From Hassallia byssoidea VB512170 (GTDB lineage: Bacteria > Cyanobacteriota > Cyanobacteriia > Cyanobacteriales > Nostocaceae): a stretch of DNA of 64,000 nt. This document shows positions 43,627 to 52,438 of the stretch, one piece after another. The stretch covers positions 92,768 to 156,767 of the forward strand of contig NZ_JTCM02000006.1 of the NCBI RefSeq assembly GCF_000817785.2. The letters are read 5' to 3'. A program made the position numbers and the translations under genes. Position 1 is the first letter of the stretch; every line of letters begins with the position of its first letter. The notes beneath the pieces are model-generated. The model searched no databases. It saw nothing but the letters and a program-made list of their open reading frames with translations, and had not been told where the DNA came from.

Positions 43627-45009
43627 ATGAGTAAGATAATCTCAGCTTCAAATAAAGCAATTAAGAAACTAAATACTCCACAACAGCTTCAAGGTGGCTT
43701 GTACTTAACTTGGGCTGCAAGTTTACTAGTATTAGTTTCTACCATTAGCGGCATCCAAGGACAACGGCACTCTATTAACACAATCGGTAAAGATGCAACA
43801 CCGAGTATTACTACTGCCCAACGTCTCAAAGATGCAGCAGCGGGTATGGATGCCTACATTGCTAAAGAACTGCTATTACCATCTGGACAAAACCAAGATG
43901 CTGTTAAGGGTTACGAGGAGCGATATGAGAAACTAACTCAAAGGCTGGTTGCTGCTGCGGAGAATATTACCTACGGAGATAAAGAGCGAAAACCTATCGA
44001 AACTTTGCAACTTGAATTAGGTAATTACATTGCCAAAATTCAACAGGCGCGTGATTTTCACGAACGCGGTGATACTAATAATATGCTGGTTGCTTATCGA
44101 AGTGCTGCGGAAATTATGGATGAGAAATTATTACCAGCAACCGACGCACTGGATAAGGTGAATGTAGACGCTTTAAATGTTACATACAATAAGGAAAAAT
44201 TTGACTCTGGGAAATCGCTATTTTTTATAGTGATTTCTGGTGTCGCACTAATCAGCGTATTAGTGGGATTGCAGATTTTTCTCAGTCAGCGGACTCGTCG
44301 TACCTTCAATCCTATGTTGTTAGCAGCGAGTGCGATCGCTATTGCTTTTTTAAATTACACAACAGGTGCGTTTCTTTCTGCTTCCCAAAATCTCAGAATT
44401 GCTACAGAAGATGCTTTCACTTCTATACACGCATTACGACAAGCCCGCGCTTTAGGCTACATCGCCAATGCCGCTCAAAGTCGCTATTTGTTAGATTCGG
44501 CTTTTGCTTTGAATTATGAACAAGCTTTTTTTAATACTATAGCTAAAATTGCTCAATTGCCTAATGGTCAAACTTTTGAGACAGTCGCAGCATCAGCATC
44601 AGCACCAGGATATAAACCGAATAATAATTTCACAGGCTTATTGGCTGACCAACTAAAAAATATTACCTTTGCTGGTGAACGAGAAGCGACAGTGAAAAAC
44701 CTGTCAACTTTAGGCGCTTATGTTGCTATTGATAAACAGATTCGCCAACTCGAACGCAGTGGAAAACATACTGAAGCGATCGCACTTTGTTTAGGTAGTC
44801 AACCAGGACAATCTAATTGGGCATTTGATGAATTCAGATTGAAAGCTAATCAAAAAACCTTTGATATTAACCAAGCAGCCTTCGACAAAGCAATTAAGCA
44901 AGGCTTTAAAGATGTGGATGGTTTTGAGTTTACCACCCCAGTAGCGCTGAGTGCGATCGCTCTTTTAACTTTATTTGGATTGCTCCCACGCTTGAAAGAG
45001 TATGCTTAA
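43627..45009 (+). CDS. Four-TM membrane protein, GlnX-like topology
   Basis: A 460-aa integral membrane protein. A transmembrane helix at about 25-43 is followed by a large helical extracytoplasmic domain (about 45-195), two helices (about 199-220 and 230-250), a second helical extracytoplasmic domain (about 255-430) and a last helix near 437-455. No catalytic motif. This arrangement and the neighbouring PknG-like kinase recall actinobacterial GlnX, the membrane partner in the PknG amino-acid-sensing pathway. No GlnH-like binding protein is encoded nearby. The GlnX link rests on topology and context, not on an alignment. Confidence 0.75.
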   Translation: MSKIISASNKAIKKLNTPQQLQGGLYLTWAASLLVLVSTISGIQGQRHSINTIGKDATPSITTAQRLKDAAAGMDAYIAKELLLPSGQNQDAVKGYEERYEKLTQRLVAAAENITYGDKERKPIETLQLELGNYIAKIQQARDFHERGDTNNMLVAYRSAAEIMDEKLLPATDALDKVNVDALNVTYNKEKFDSGKSLFFIVISGVALISVLVGLQIFLSQRTRRTFNPMLLAASAIAIAFLNYTTGAFLSASQNLRIATEDAFTSIHALRQARALGYIANAAQSRYLLDSAFALNYEQAFFNTIAKIAQLPNGQTFETVAASASAPGYKPNNNFTGLLADQLKNITFAGEREATVKNLSTLGAYVAIDKQIRQLERSGKHTEAIALCLGSQPGQSNWAFDEFRLKANQKTFDINQAAFDKAIKQGFKDVDGFEFTTPVALSAIALLTLFGLLPRLKEYA

Positions 45010-45131
45010 TACCAAATGTATAATTCATTAGTTGTAATTCTAATTGTTCACCCTATCTGGTGATGTCGCTCAAAACTGCCGAACGATATCTTTAAAGTAC
45101 CAGGAGTTGTTGAACTCTGGAGAATGCAACT

Positions 45132-45530
45132 ATGAAAAAAATTATTTCCGCTAGTTTAGTAGTTTTGGCTGCTACTACTGGTTTTTTACACGGGCAACAG
45201 CCTGTTCAAGCTCATCGGCGTTACAATTATGGTGGGTATCCCTACTACCATCGCTATCGTTATCCTATAGAGCCAATCAGATACTGCTTTCCTACAACTC
45301 AATGGCTGGTTGACGAAGACCCCGCTTATCACCCTCAAGCTTACTCCGACGGCTACCGCCAAGGACAGACGAGCGCTAAAAAACGTCAAAAGTACAAACC
45401 GCGCACTGCTGGGGGTGAATTTGCTCGCGGTTTCGATGATGGTTATTACGGAAAGCAATTTGCCGGTCAAAAAAACATTGTTCCAAACGTTATTAAACCA
45501 TACACTACAACAGAATGTAGTTTGTATTGA
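45132..45530 (+). CDS. Secreted His/Tyr-rich hypothetical protein
   Basis: A 132-aa precursor with a signal peptide (KKIISASLVVLAATTGFL, likely cut after PVQA, about residue 31). The mature part begins with a Tyr/His/Arg-rich stretch (HRRYNYGGYPYYHRYRYP) and continues with DGYRQGQTSAKKR and GFDDGYYGKQFAG. It is basic and has two Cys. A good ribosome-binding site (GGAGA) precedes the ATG. No domain recognised. Located 122 bases after the membrane protein but with its own site; operon membership uncertain. Confidence 0.65.
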   Translation: MKKIISASLVVLAATTGFLHGQQPVQAHRRYNYGGYPYYHRYRYPIEPIRYCFPTTQWLVDEDPAYHPQAYSDGYRQGQTSAKKRQKYKPRTAGGEFARGFDDGYYGKQFAGQKNIVPNVIKPYTTTECSLY

Positions 45531-45533
45531 CTT

Positions 45534-45585
45534 CGTAGTGAGGACTTTAGTCCTCATTTGAGAGGACTAAAGTCCTCACTACGAT
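45534..45585. repeat. Palindromic repeat, family B
   Basis: CGTAGTGAGGACTTTAGTCC then GAGGACTAAAGTCCTCACTACG: a long perfect inverted repeat with a short loop, the cleanest of the three copies. Lies between the secreted protein gene and the miaE pseudogene. Confidence 0.85.
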
Positions 45586-45645
45586 TACAATCAATTTGCG
45601 CTTGCTACTTTTGTTAAATTGAAATATCTGGAGTTTTGTTAAGCT

Positions 45646-46228
45646 GTGGTTTCTTCTCAATTACCGACAATTAACGCTCTAAAACAACCTACCAGTTCTG
45701 CTTGGGTAGAACAAGCGATCGCTAACTTAGATATTATTCGTCTTGACCACTCTCACTGCGAACGCGCTCGCAGCGGGTGTGGCTTTAAACATGATGTTTC
45801 GCTATCCTGACAATACCAAAATGGTACGGGAATTAACAGCGATCGCTCGTGAAGAATTAGAACATTTTGAGCTAGTCAATCAATGGCTTGAACGTCGCAA
45901 TATCCCCCTTGCCCCATTATCACCACCTCCCTACGGTGCGGGTTTAAAAGCACAAGTTCGTCCCCAAGAACCAGAACGATTTTTAGATTCTTTACTTGTC
46001 GCCGGTTTAATTGAAGCCCGCAGTCACGAACGTTTAGGATTATTAGCTACCCATTGTCCCGAACCAGAATTAGCTAAATTTTATCGCGGTTTAATGGCAT
46101 CCGAAGCGCGGCACTTCGGCACTTACTGGATTTTAGCTGATACTTATTTTCCCCGGCAAATCGTCATGCAACGCCTCGATGAATTAGCAATTGCCGAAAG
46201 TGAATTACTATCAACTTTGCACCCATAA
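45646..46228 (+). pseudogene. miaE: Frameshifted miaE (tRNA 2-methylthio-iA37 hydroxylase)
   Basis: Frame 1 from GTG 45646 gives SSAWVEQAIANLDIIRLDHS then HCER, and frame 2 continues with AAGVALNMMFRYP, AIAREELEHFELVNQWLERR and GLIEARSHERLGLLA to the stop at 46228. A one-base gain near 45765 (GCTC where one codon is expected) shifts the frame between CER and AAGVAL. Apart from this, all ferritin-like iron ligands (E in CER, EELEH, EARSHER, EARH) are present. MiaE hydroxylates ms2i6A37 in tRNA. Either a recent pseudogene or a sequencing error; the rest of the frame is clean. Confidence 0.85.
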
Positions 46229-46393
46229 CCGAGAATTCATAGTTAATCGTACTAAGCACTCGTGTGTGCTTAAAACAGGCGTTAAAACGCCTACTATAAA
46301 CTTTTATATTGTATTTAAGGGAGATTTGGGCAAACGGTGGCTAATATGTCCAAATCATGTATAGTACATATGTACAATGCATAAGTCCTAAAT

Positions 46394-46792
46394 ATGACCC
46401 TCCAGTTCACATATGTAAGACTGCTAGTCTCTAATTTTGAGGCTTGTTTTATTTTTTATCGAGATATCATGGAATTTGATATCGGTTGGGGCGATGAAAA
46501 TGGTGCGTATGCTGAGTTTAAAACCGGAAATACCAAGCTTGCTTTATTTAGACAACACTTAATGGCTGAAGCAGTTGGAAACGCTAATCAACCGTCTTCT
46601 CTGGAATGCCTTGATAGAAGTGCCTTGATTTTTGCAGTAGATAATGTCGATGAAACATATCAACAACTTACAAAAAAAGATGTAAGATTTGTGACTGAGC
46701 CATGCGATCGCCCAGACTGGGGAACTAGGACAGCGCACTTTCGCGATCCTGATGGAAATCTGATTGAAATTAATAGTAATTTAGGTTCCTAA
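46394..46792 (+). CDS. VOC family (glyoxalase/bleomycin-resistance-type) protein
   Basis: A 132-aa protein with one VOC domain of two beta-alpha-beta-beta-beta units: VRLLVSNFEACFIFYRDIME and IFAVDNVDETYQQL, ending FRDPDGNLIEINS with the metal-ligand Glu. The substrate cannot be told from sequence. It is followed 4 bases later by a GNAT gene, so the two form a unit, as small-molecule-modifying pairs often do. Confidence 0.88.
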   Translation: MTLQFTYVRLLVSNFEACFIFYRDIMEFDIGWGDENGAYAEFKTGNTKLALFRQHLMAEAVGNANQPSSLECLDRSALIFAVDNVDETYQQLTKKDVRFVTEPCDRPDWGTRTAHFRDPDGNLIEINSNLGS

Positions 46793-46796
46793 TTTC

Positions 46797-47276
46797 ATGA
46801 GAGCCACTTATAAAGATTTTCTGATTCGTAACTGGGAAGAAGGCGATCGCACTCCCGCATCTGAAGTCATTCGTTCTGTATTATCAGAATACGGTTTGGG
46901 TTGGGAACCAAACGGTGCAGATCGAGATGTGTTGCAAGTCGAAGAATGCTACTTAGCAACAGGTGGCGAATTTTGGGTAATTGAACACCAAAATAAAATA
47001 GTCGGTACTGCCGCATACTACCCCATACATCGTGGGGAAAAAGCTGTAGAAATCAGGAAAATGTATCTTTTGCCCAGTGCGAGGGGTTTAGGATTGGGGA
47101 AATATTTGTTACAAAAGCTAGAAGAAGCGATCGCTTCTCGTGGTTTCCAGCAAATTTGGATTGAAACCGCTAGCGTGTTAGCCGAAGCTGTCAAACTGTA
47201 TGAAAGCAGTGGCTACAAACAACCAACAGGTGTAGAAACCGCAAGATGCGATCGCGTTTATGTTAAACAGTTATAG
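46797..47276 (+). CDS. GNAT family N-acetyltransferase
   Basis: A 159-aa GNAT. The acetyl-CoA binding region is IRKMYLLPSARGLGLGKYLL, with the preceding VGTAAYYPI strand and the IETASVLAEAVKLYESSGYK C-terminal pattern. It starts 4 bases after the VOC gene. Substrate unknown. Confidence 0.9.
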   Translation: MRATYKDFLIRNWEEGDRTPASEVIRSVLSEYGLGWEPNGADRDVLQVEECYLATGGEFWVIEHQNKIVGTAAYYPIHRGEKAVEIRKMYLLPSARGLGLGKYLLQKLEEAIASRGFQQIWIETASVLAEAVKLYESSGYKQPTGVETARCDRVYVKQL

Positions 47277-47304
47277 TTCTTATACCCTTTCCCCCTCTTT
47301 TTCA

Positions 47305-48066
47305 TTAAGCATCAGTACCTGCTAACACCATGCCAGGTAAAAAACCTGCCATATATTTCTCAGCACCTTTTGGATCGCTTAGTAATTGTGCAGAAACCTG
47401 TGTAGCCTGTTCCCCAGGATAAACATCCTCCACATCGTCAATAACTGCTTGTAGAGCAGCCCTGGCGACTTCCGCAGGTGCTACCTTGGGATTGGGCCAT
47501 TCCTTCGCTAACTCAGTATCCACAGTTCCAGGCATCACGCCAACTACCAGGATACCCTGTGCTGCAAGTTCTGCCCGCACCCCTTGAGTCATCGATATAG
47601 CAGCTGCTTTAGAAGCGCTGTAAGAACCACTGAACGGCAAATTTACTTTTCCCAGCAGTGACAAAAGATTGACGATCGCACCCCCACCATTTTGTTTAAG
47701 GATAGGTGCAAAAGCACGACACATAGACAACATCCCAAAATAGTTGACCTCCATTTCTGCTCGCGCACTATCGATATCTGATGCAGCAATCAGTCCCTGA
47801 TTGAGGGAGGTTCCCGCATTATTGATTACAAGACGAAGATCTTGACACTGAGTTGCTGCTGCTGCAACTGATTGAGGATTCGTCACATCCAATTCAATTG
47901 GGAAAACGCGAGCAGGATCGAGTGAAACAAGAGGGTTGAGTTTGCCAAGACTGCGAGCGCAAACATATATTTTTGCTACACCCAAATTCAGTAATTGCTC
48001 TACAAAGTGAGAACCGATCCCACCATTTGCGCCTGTGACTAATGCAACTACACCGCTAATTTGCAT
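47305..48066 (-). CDS. SDR family oxidoreductase
   Basis: A 253-aa classical SDR: cofactor motif VTGANGGIGSH, NNAG (INNAGTS), catalytic Ser (LLSLLG) and YxxxK as YSASK. The start has AAGGAGAACAGG upstream. It is divergent from an HxlR-type regulator whose start lies 109 bases away, the common arrangement of a regulator and its target. Substrate unknown. Confidence 0.92.
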   Translation of the reverse strand: MQISGVVALVTGANGGIGSHFVEQLLNLGVAKIYVCARSLGKLNPLVSLDPARVFPIELDVTNPQSVAAAATQCQDLRLVINNAGTSLNQGLIAASDIDSARAEMEVNYFGMLSMCRAFAPILKQNGGGAIVNLLSLLGKVNLPFSGSYSASKAAAISMTQGVRAELAAQGILVVGVMPGTVDTELAKEWPNPKVAPAEVARAALQAVIDDVEDVYPGEQATQVSAQLLSDPKGAEKYMAGFLPGMVLAGTDA

Positions 48067-48175
48067 TTCCTGTTCTCCTTAAGGTATTTTGCCAGATAAT
48101 GAACACCAGTAATTTTGGTTTTGGTGTCTTTAACGAGCCGATAAATTATAATATCCAAGGGTTAAAAGTTACCAA

Positions 48176-48901
48176 ATGGATACTAATATCAAAAACTATT
48201 CCTGCCCTGTAGAAGTAACGATTGAAGCGATTGGTGGCAAGTGGAAATGTCTGATTCTTTGGTGGCTAAGACGGGATGCGAGGCGTTTTGGTGAGTTAAA
48301 GTTATTAATTTCCAACATTACACAGAAAGTCTTGACTCAACAATTGAGAGAATTAGAAAAAGAGGGTTTAATTTACAGAGAATCATTTCCAGAGTCACCA
48401 CCTCGCGTAGAATATGCTCTCACCCCTCACGGTCAAACTTTCACTCCCATCACCGAATTAATGTGCGAATGGGGGAAAATACATCGAGTAGGGTATCAAT
48501 TTAGTTACTGTCGTCTGGAAAACATGAAAGTTTTAGTTGTATCTCCTGAAGCTACAGCTATTTGCAGCAGCCTTGAAGAACACCATGCTATGGCGATCGC
48601 CCAAACAAATATTCAAGAGATACCCGATTTACTCAATCAAGTTCAACCCGATGCGATGCTAATCGATTTAACTTCCCTAAATGACAATGAAGCTGATTTA
48701 CTGACAACTCAAGTCAAACTCAAACAAGTTGAGCAAAAATCGCGTAAGTCGATGGCAATGGTTGCGATCGTTCTAGGTAATGATTCTAAAGAACGTGGAC
48801 GAGCATTTAAAATGGGGTTTGCTGTTCATATTCCCAAACCCGTTGAAACTATAGAAATGGTGTCTACCTTGGCTAGCTTACAGCGATTTTCACCTAAATG
48901 A
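48176..48901 (+). CDS. HxlR-type regulator fused to a receiver-like domain
   Basis: A 241-aa protein. Residues about 8-105 are an HxlR winged helix (CPVEVTIEAIGGKWKCLILW, ITQKVLTQQLRELEKEGLI) with the usual N-terminal Cys. Residues about 118-235 look like a receiver fold (KVLVVSPEATAIC, DAMLIDLTSLND, GFAVHIPKPVETIEMV), with Lys present but the acidic pair degenerate. It is divergent from the SDR at 47305 and probably regulates it, with Cys or receiver-domain sensing. HxlR-receiver fusions are uncommon. Confidence 0.85.
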   Translation: MDTNIKNYSCPVEVTIEAIGGKWKCLILWWLRRDARRFGELKLLISNITQKVLTQQLRELEKEGLIYRESFPESPPRVEYALTPHGQTFTPITELMCEWGKIHRVGYQFSYCRLENMKVLVVSPEATAICSSLEEHHAMAIAQTNIQEIPDLLNQVQPDAMLIDLTSLNDNEADLLTTQVKLKQVEQKSRKSMAMVAIVLGNDSKERGRAFKMGFAVHIPKPVETIEMVSTLASLQRFSPK

Positions 48902-49054
48902 ACCACATTATTTTTATCTCACGCATACCGCTAAGGCGGAACCCGAAGGGTAGGCGCAAAGGCGAGGCAGTGCGTTGGACGGGTCTCCCGGCTTGAAGCA
49001 ACTGCCGTCGCAAAGGAAGAAAAGTGTGGTCTAAATACATGAAAATTGCTGTAA
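48902..49054. repeat. Family A palindrome and repeat words
   Basis: AGGCAGTGCGTTGGACGGGT then CTCCCGGCTTGAAGCAACTGCC is a diverged family A palindrome (about 48965-49012). It sits just before the NACHT-type remnant. Confidence 0.6.
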
Positions 49055-49675
49055 TTGGGAAACATGTGTAGGGGTTTGTATTTCGGCGCAACGCTAGAGA
49101 AACTTATCCTAGCTTATAAGCTGGCATTGCAGGTAACATTCCCAAGCCTACCGCAAAGATTATTTGAAGGTTTGAACTGGGGATTATTCTGGGGAATGTT
49201 TATAGGGTTGCTTGTTCATTGGACAGAGGGTATGCAAGGTCCAGAAATTGAAACGAAAATAAAGCCAAATCAGGGGATTTGGAAATCGGCTAGCAGTGCC
49301 ATGTTTATTGGAATAATTGTTACTCTGGTGTTAGGAGTAGTTTTAGGACTACTTTTCGGACTAGCTTATTTGAATAATCAAAAACTATATGATTATAGGT
49401 TCTTTTGGGTATTTGCTGCACTCAGTTATGGAGCACTTATTGGACTAATTAATGGAGGGGGGCAAGCTTGTATCCGTCACTTTACTTTACGTTTTCTCCT
49501 TTGGCGCAAGGGCAACATTCCTTGGAATTATGTTCGCTTTCTTGACTATGCTACCGATCGCATCTTCCTGCAAAAAGTGGGGGGCGGCTACATCTTCATT
49601 CATCGAATGCTGATGGAGCATTTTGCCCAGATGAGTGGTCAAGAAGTAACGCAATTGACTACTGAGGAAGGTTAA
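49055..49675 (+). pseudogene. C-terminal remnant of a NACHT-type STAND membrane protein
   Basis: About 206 residues with three to four transmembrane helices and a conserved cytoplasmic tail: GGGQACIRHFTLRFLLWR, GNIPWNYVRFLDYATDR and GGGYIFIHRMLMEHF. This matches the C-terminal half of cyanobacterial NACHT-domain membrane proteins. The P-loop NTPase is absent; upstream is only repeat sequence. The remaining frame is intact, so it may still be expressed as a short membrane protein. Confidence 0.75.
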
Positions 49676-49807
49676 CAATATTTGATTTACCTTCAGGTCA
49701 CGACCAGCTATTTCTCCAATCTGACCATTCTTAAGGAAAGCGCCATCTGAAATATTGAGGTTTTGATGTGGTCATTGGGAGCGTGTTCGCTCATAAACAA
49801 GACCCTT

Positions 49808-50155
49808 TCAGCTAAAAAAGCTTGCCGCTACACCCAGCCAAGGCAAAAGCTTAGTAATAATGGACTGAACTTTTTCCCAGATATTTGTTCCTGCTGTCAC
49901 TGCTTCATTCGCTTGTTTGAGAACTTTTGTAGCTTTTTGCAAATTTTTAGCTACAAAATCCTTGTCAGGTTCCTTTTCCTGAACTTCTTCTTTAGCAGCT
50001 TCTAAGTGCTTAATTGCTTTTGAAGTTTGCGCCTCTGGTAGTTTTGAGTTGCGAAACAGTTCTTCAAGTTGGGCAATTAATTCAACTACATCTGTTTGGG
50101 TCAGCGGCTTTTCAGAATTACCTTGGTCAAGAAGCTGATTTTGGGTCACATTCAT
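49808..50155 (-). CDS. Helical protein following the CHAT gene, perhaps its C-terminal part
   Basis: A 115-aa protein with a helical core (about 22-105: VVELIAQLEELFRNSKLPEA, ATKVLKQANEAVTAG) and a C-terminal hydrophobic helix (LLPWLGVAASFF). The same frame extends upstream to just after the CHAT stop, with SISGGQVSNAQIGGQAGRD, a Gly-rich motif like the one that ends the CHAT protein. The two could have been one protein split by a TAA, or a separate partner. Unknown function. Confidence 0.6.
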   Translation of the reverse strand: MNVTQNQLLDQGNSEKPLTQTDVVELIAQLEELFRNSKLPEAQTSKAIKHLEAAKEEVQEKEPDKDFVAKNLQKATKVLKQANEAVTAGTNIWEKVQSIITKLLPWLGVAASFFS

Positions 50156-50218
50156 ATCGCGACCCGCTTGACCTCCAATTTGGGCATTAGAAACCTGACC
50201 CCCACTGATGCTGAACGA

Positions 50219-50989
50219 TTAAGAAGATTTTTCTTCTGACGCAGTTACTTTCGTTTCTTGCGTTTGCTGCTTTTGGTTACCCTGCGCTGCTTGTATTCCG
50301 TCATACATTGTTCCGCCACTTATGCTTTGGGAAATGCCACCATATCTAAGCTGTGAGTTGCTCTGTTCTTGAGTTTTAGATTTCCCGGACACTACTCCCC
50401 CTAAATTTGTTTCGAGTTCTGTTTGATTTCGACGCCTTCTGGCTTTGAGTACTGGAGTCTCTGACTCTGGAATTCCCTCAAGGTCAATAGAAGCGCAGCC
50501 TAGTTCAAAACAATTCTCGTAGGGTCTACCAGCCCCCAAAGCATCATAAAATCCAATCGCAAACTCAATTGCTGCCCTATCTCCAATTGCTCGATTCATG
50601 CCAATCACATAATCAATATGTTCGTGAATTGCTTGTGCTTGAGCTTCTGAATAACAAGCGTTGAGTAAAACACATTCAACAGAGTCCTGAAACGATTTAA
50701 ATAGCCTTGCCAGAGACGCTGTAGTCACCAGTTGCACTTGCCCGGAATTATCCTCTAAGATTAATCCAGTGCTTCCTGAGCCATGTCCAGAAAAGTGAAC
50801 TATGTGAGGCTGATAGTTTAATAACGCACGACGCAAGTCGTCAACTCGTACCGCCCACTCAGTGATGATTTTAAAATTATCTCTGTGTTTGGCTAACAAA
50901 AGCGCTGTCTCAATTTATCGCGTCTCTTCACCTAGGCGCAGGGGGCTTGCATTCTTGGGATTAGCTGATAATATTAAAATTTTTTTCAA
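50219..50989 (-). pseudogene. CHAT-domain protease gene with internal nonsense codon
   Basis: From TTG 50989 the frame reads KKILILSANPKNASPLRLGE then ETR, stops (TAA at 50917-50915, codon 25), and continues with IETALLLAKHRDNFKIITEW. Downstream the caspase-like CHAT domain is intact: catalytic His in VHFSGHG and Cys in LLNACYSE. The stop replaces what is expected to be Glu (GAA to TAA). A TTG inside (50899) could still start a 226-aa form that keeps His and Cys but lacks the first strand. A Gly-rich linker (GGISQSISGGTMYDG) ends the protein. Confidence 0.8.
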
Positions 50990-51080
50990 TTTTTTTATTT
51001 ATTCGTAGTAATTATTTGGTATATAACTTCTGATACAGATTAAGTATACTATTTTCCCAATTTTTGAAATAATTTTGAAC

Positions 51081-51579
51081 TTATCCTACTAATAATATTT
51101 TGTTAATCCAGATATGGATAGTAGCAAGGTCAATAAATGCGTCAAAGTAAACATTTTGACGTTCCCATCTGACGACCAGACGGCGGTATTTGCGCTCTCT
51201 TCCAAGCAAAACACCGCTCAGAAGTGAAATTTAGGAACAAAGATTTTGATTGGTCTTCCTCTGTTTTTCTTGGTTTTCCAGTTTATAAGCTTCCTTTCAA
51301 AGCGCGATCGCGCTTTTGATGTCCTTGTATATATTCAAATGTTCCGTCAGAACGCCATCGCTTTAACCATCGGTCGGATGAACTTTTTGATGCCCATGTA
51401 TCCCCATGTGGTAAGTCACACCATCGACAAGATAGTAATCAGGATGTACAACAAACTATTTAATACATAACGATATGGTGCATGAGGCATTCCTTTTCCA
51501 TGTTGGACGGTTCTTCAGGAAATATATCCTCAAATAGTTTCCATTCCAAGTCACTCAATCCTTTAAAACGCCCAGCCAT
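51081..51579 (-). pseudogene. Decayed IS5-family (DUF4096-type) transposase
   Basis: The N-terminus reads MAGRFKGLSDLEWKLFEDIF, then MPHAPYRYVLNSLLYILIT; after a shift, RWCDLPHGDTWASKSSSDRW; then a large central deletion and the C-terminal GRERKYRRLVVRWERQNVYF, ending at a stop near 51081. The catalytic DDE domain is mostly lost. The element is close to the 5' end of the CHAT pseudogene, which suggests the insertion and gene decay are linked. Confidence 0.85.
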
Positions 51580-51682
51580 AAACAGATACACCCTTCTCAA
51601 GATGATAAGTAAATTAGCGCATTTCGATATTAGTGGGATAGGTTCGACATATAATTTGCAAACGTATATCCTAACTTTGAAA

Positions 51683-52357
51683 ATGCCAACCTGGACTAAA
51701 AATCTCAAAGGCTTACTCAACCTTTTTCTTGAATCTAATTGTCCTCTGTGCCAGCGCCAAACTTCTCAAGAATTTTGTCAATACTGTGTTAAACAGTTAC
51801 ATAGCTGTCATTTAGCCAAACCTAATAGTCGTTGGCAAGAATCAATACCAGTATTTGCTTGGGGGATGTATAGCGGTTCTTTAAAAAGAGCGATCGCCGC
51901 CATGAAATACGAAAATCACCCCCAAGTCGCCCGCCCTTTGGGACAATGGTTAGGCGAAGCATGGTTAAATTCACTTTCTTGTGACCGACGCTTAATAGTT
52001 GTTCCCATTCCACTTCACCCCAGTAAGCAAAAAAAACGCGGTTACAACCAAGCCGCGCTCATAGCAGAAAGCTTTTGCCAAACAACCGGGTTAAAATTAA
52101 AACAAAGTGGTTTGGCAAGAGTGCGAGAAACCGAAGCACAATTTGGTTTATCTGCATCTGGGCGAGAAAAAAACTTAGCAGAAGCTTTTGCTTTAGGGAA
52201 AGAATTTTCTCAGTGTCGCCCAGATGTGCCAGTGTTGTTAATTGACGACATTTACACTACTGGTGCTACTGCTAAATCTGCGATTTCAGCACTTCATCAA
52301 TCTGGAATTGCCGTAGAGGGATTAGCAGCGGTTGCTACTGCTGTAAAAGAAAGATAA
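51683..52357 (+). CDS. ComF family protein (phosphoribosyltransferase fold)
   Basis: A 224-aa ComF-like protein. An N-terminal zinc ribbon (CPLCQRQ..FCQYC) precedes a PRTase fold with the PRPP motif VLLIDDIYTTGAT (about 175-188) and HPSKQKKRGYNQA. ComF is required for DNA uptake in competent bacteria; in cyanobacteria a role in pilus-related motility and competence is reported. I start at ATG 51683 (MPTWTKNLKG); the longer open frame extends into the IS remnant. Confidence 0.88.
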   Translation: MPTWTKNLKGLLNLFLESNCPLCQRQTSQEFCQYCVKQLHSCHLAKPNSRWQESIPVFAWGMYSGSLKRAIAAMKYENHPQVARPLGQWLGEAWLNSLSCDRRLIVVPIPLHPSKQKKRGYNQAALIAESFCQTTGLKLKQSGLARVRETEAQFGLSASGREKNLAEAFALGKEFSQCRPDVPVLLIDDIYTTGATAKSAISALHQSGIAVEGLAAVATAVKER

Positions 52358-52438
52358 ACAAAGAATATGTAGGCAAGCTATGCTTGAGAAATCTATAATT
52401 GACCAGATTATACTGTTTTTGTGGGAACACTGCTGGGA

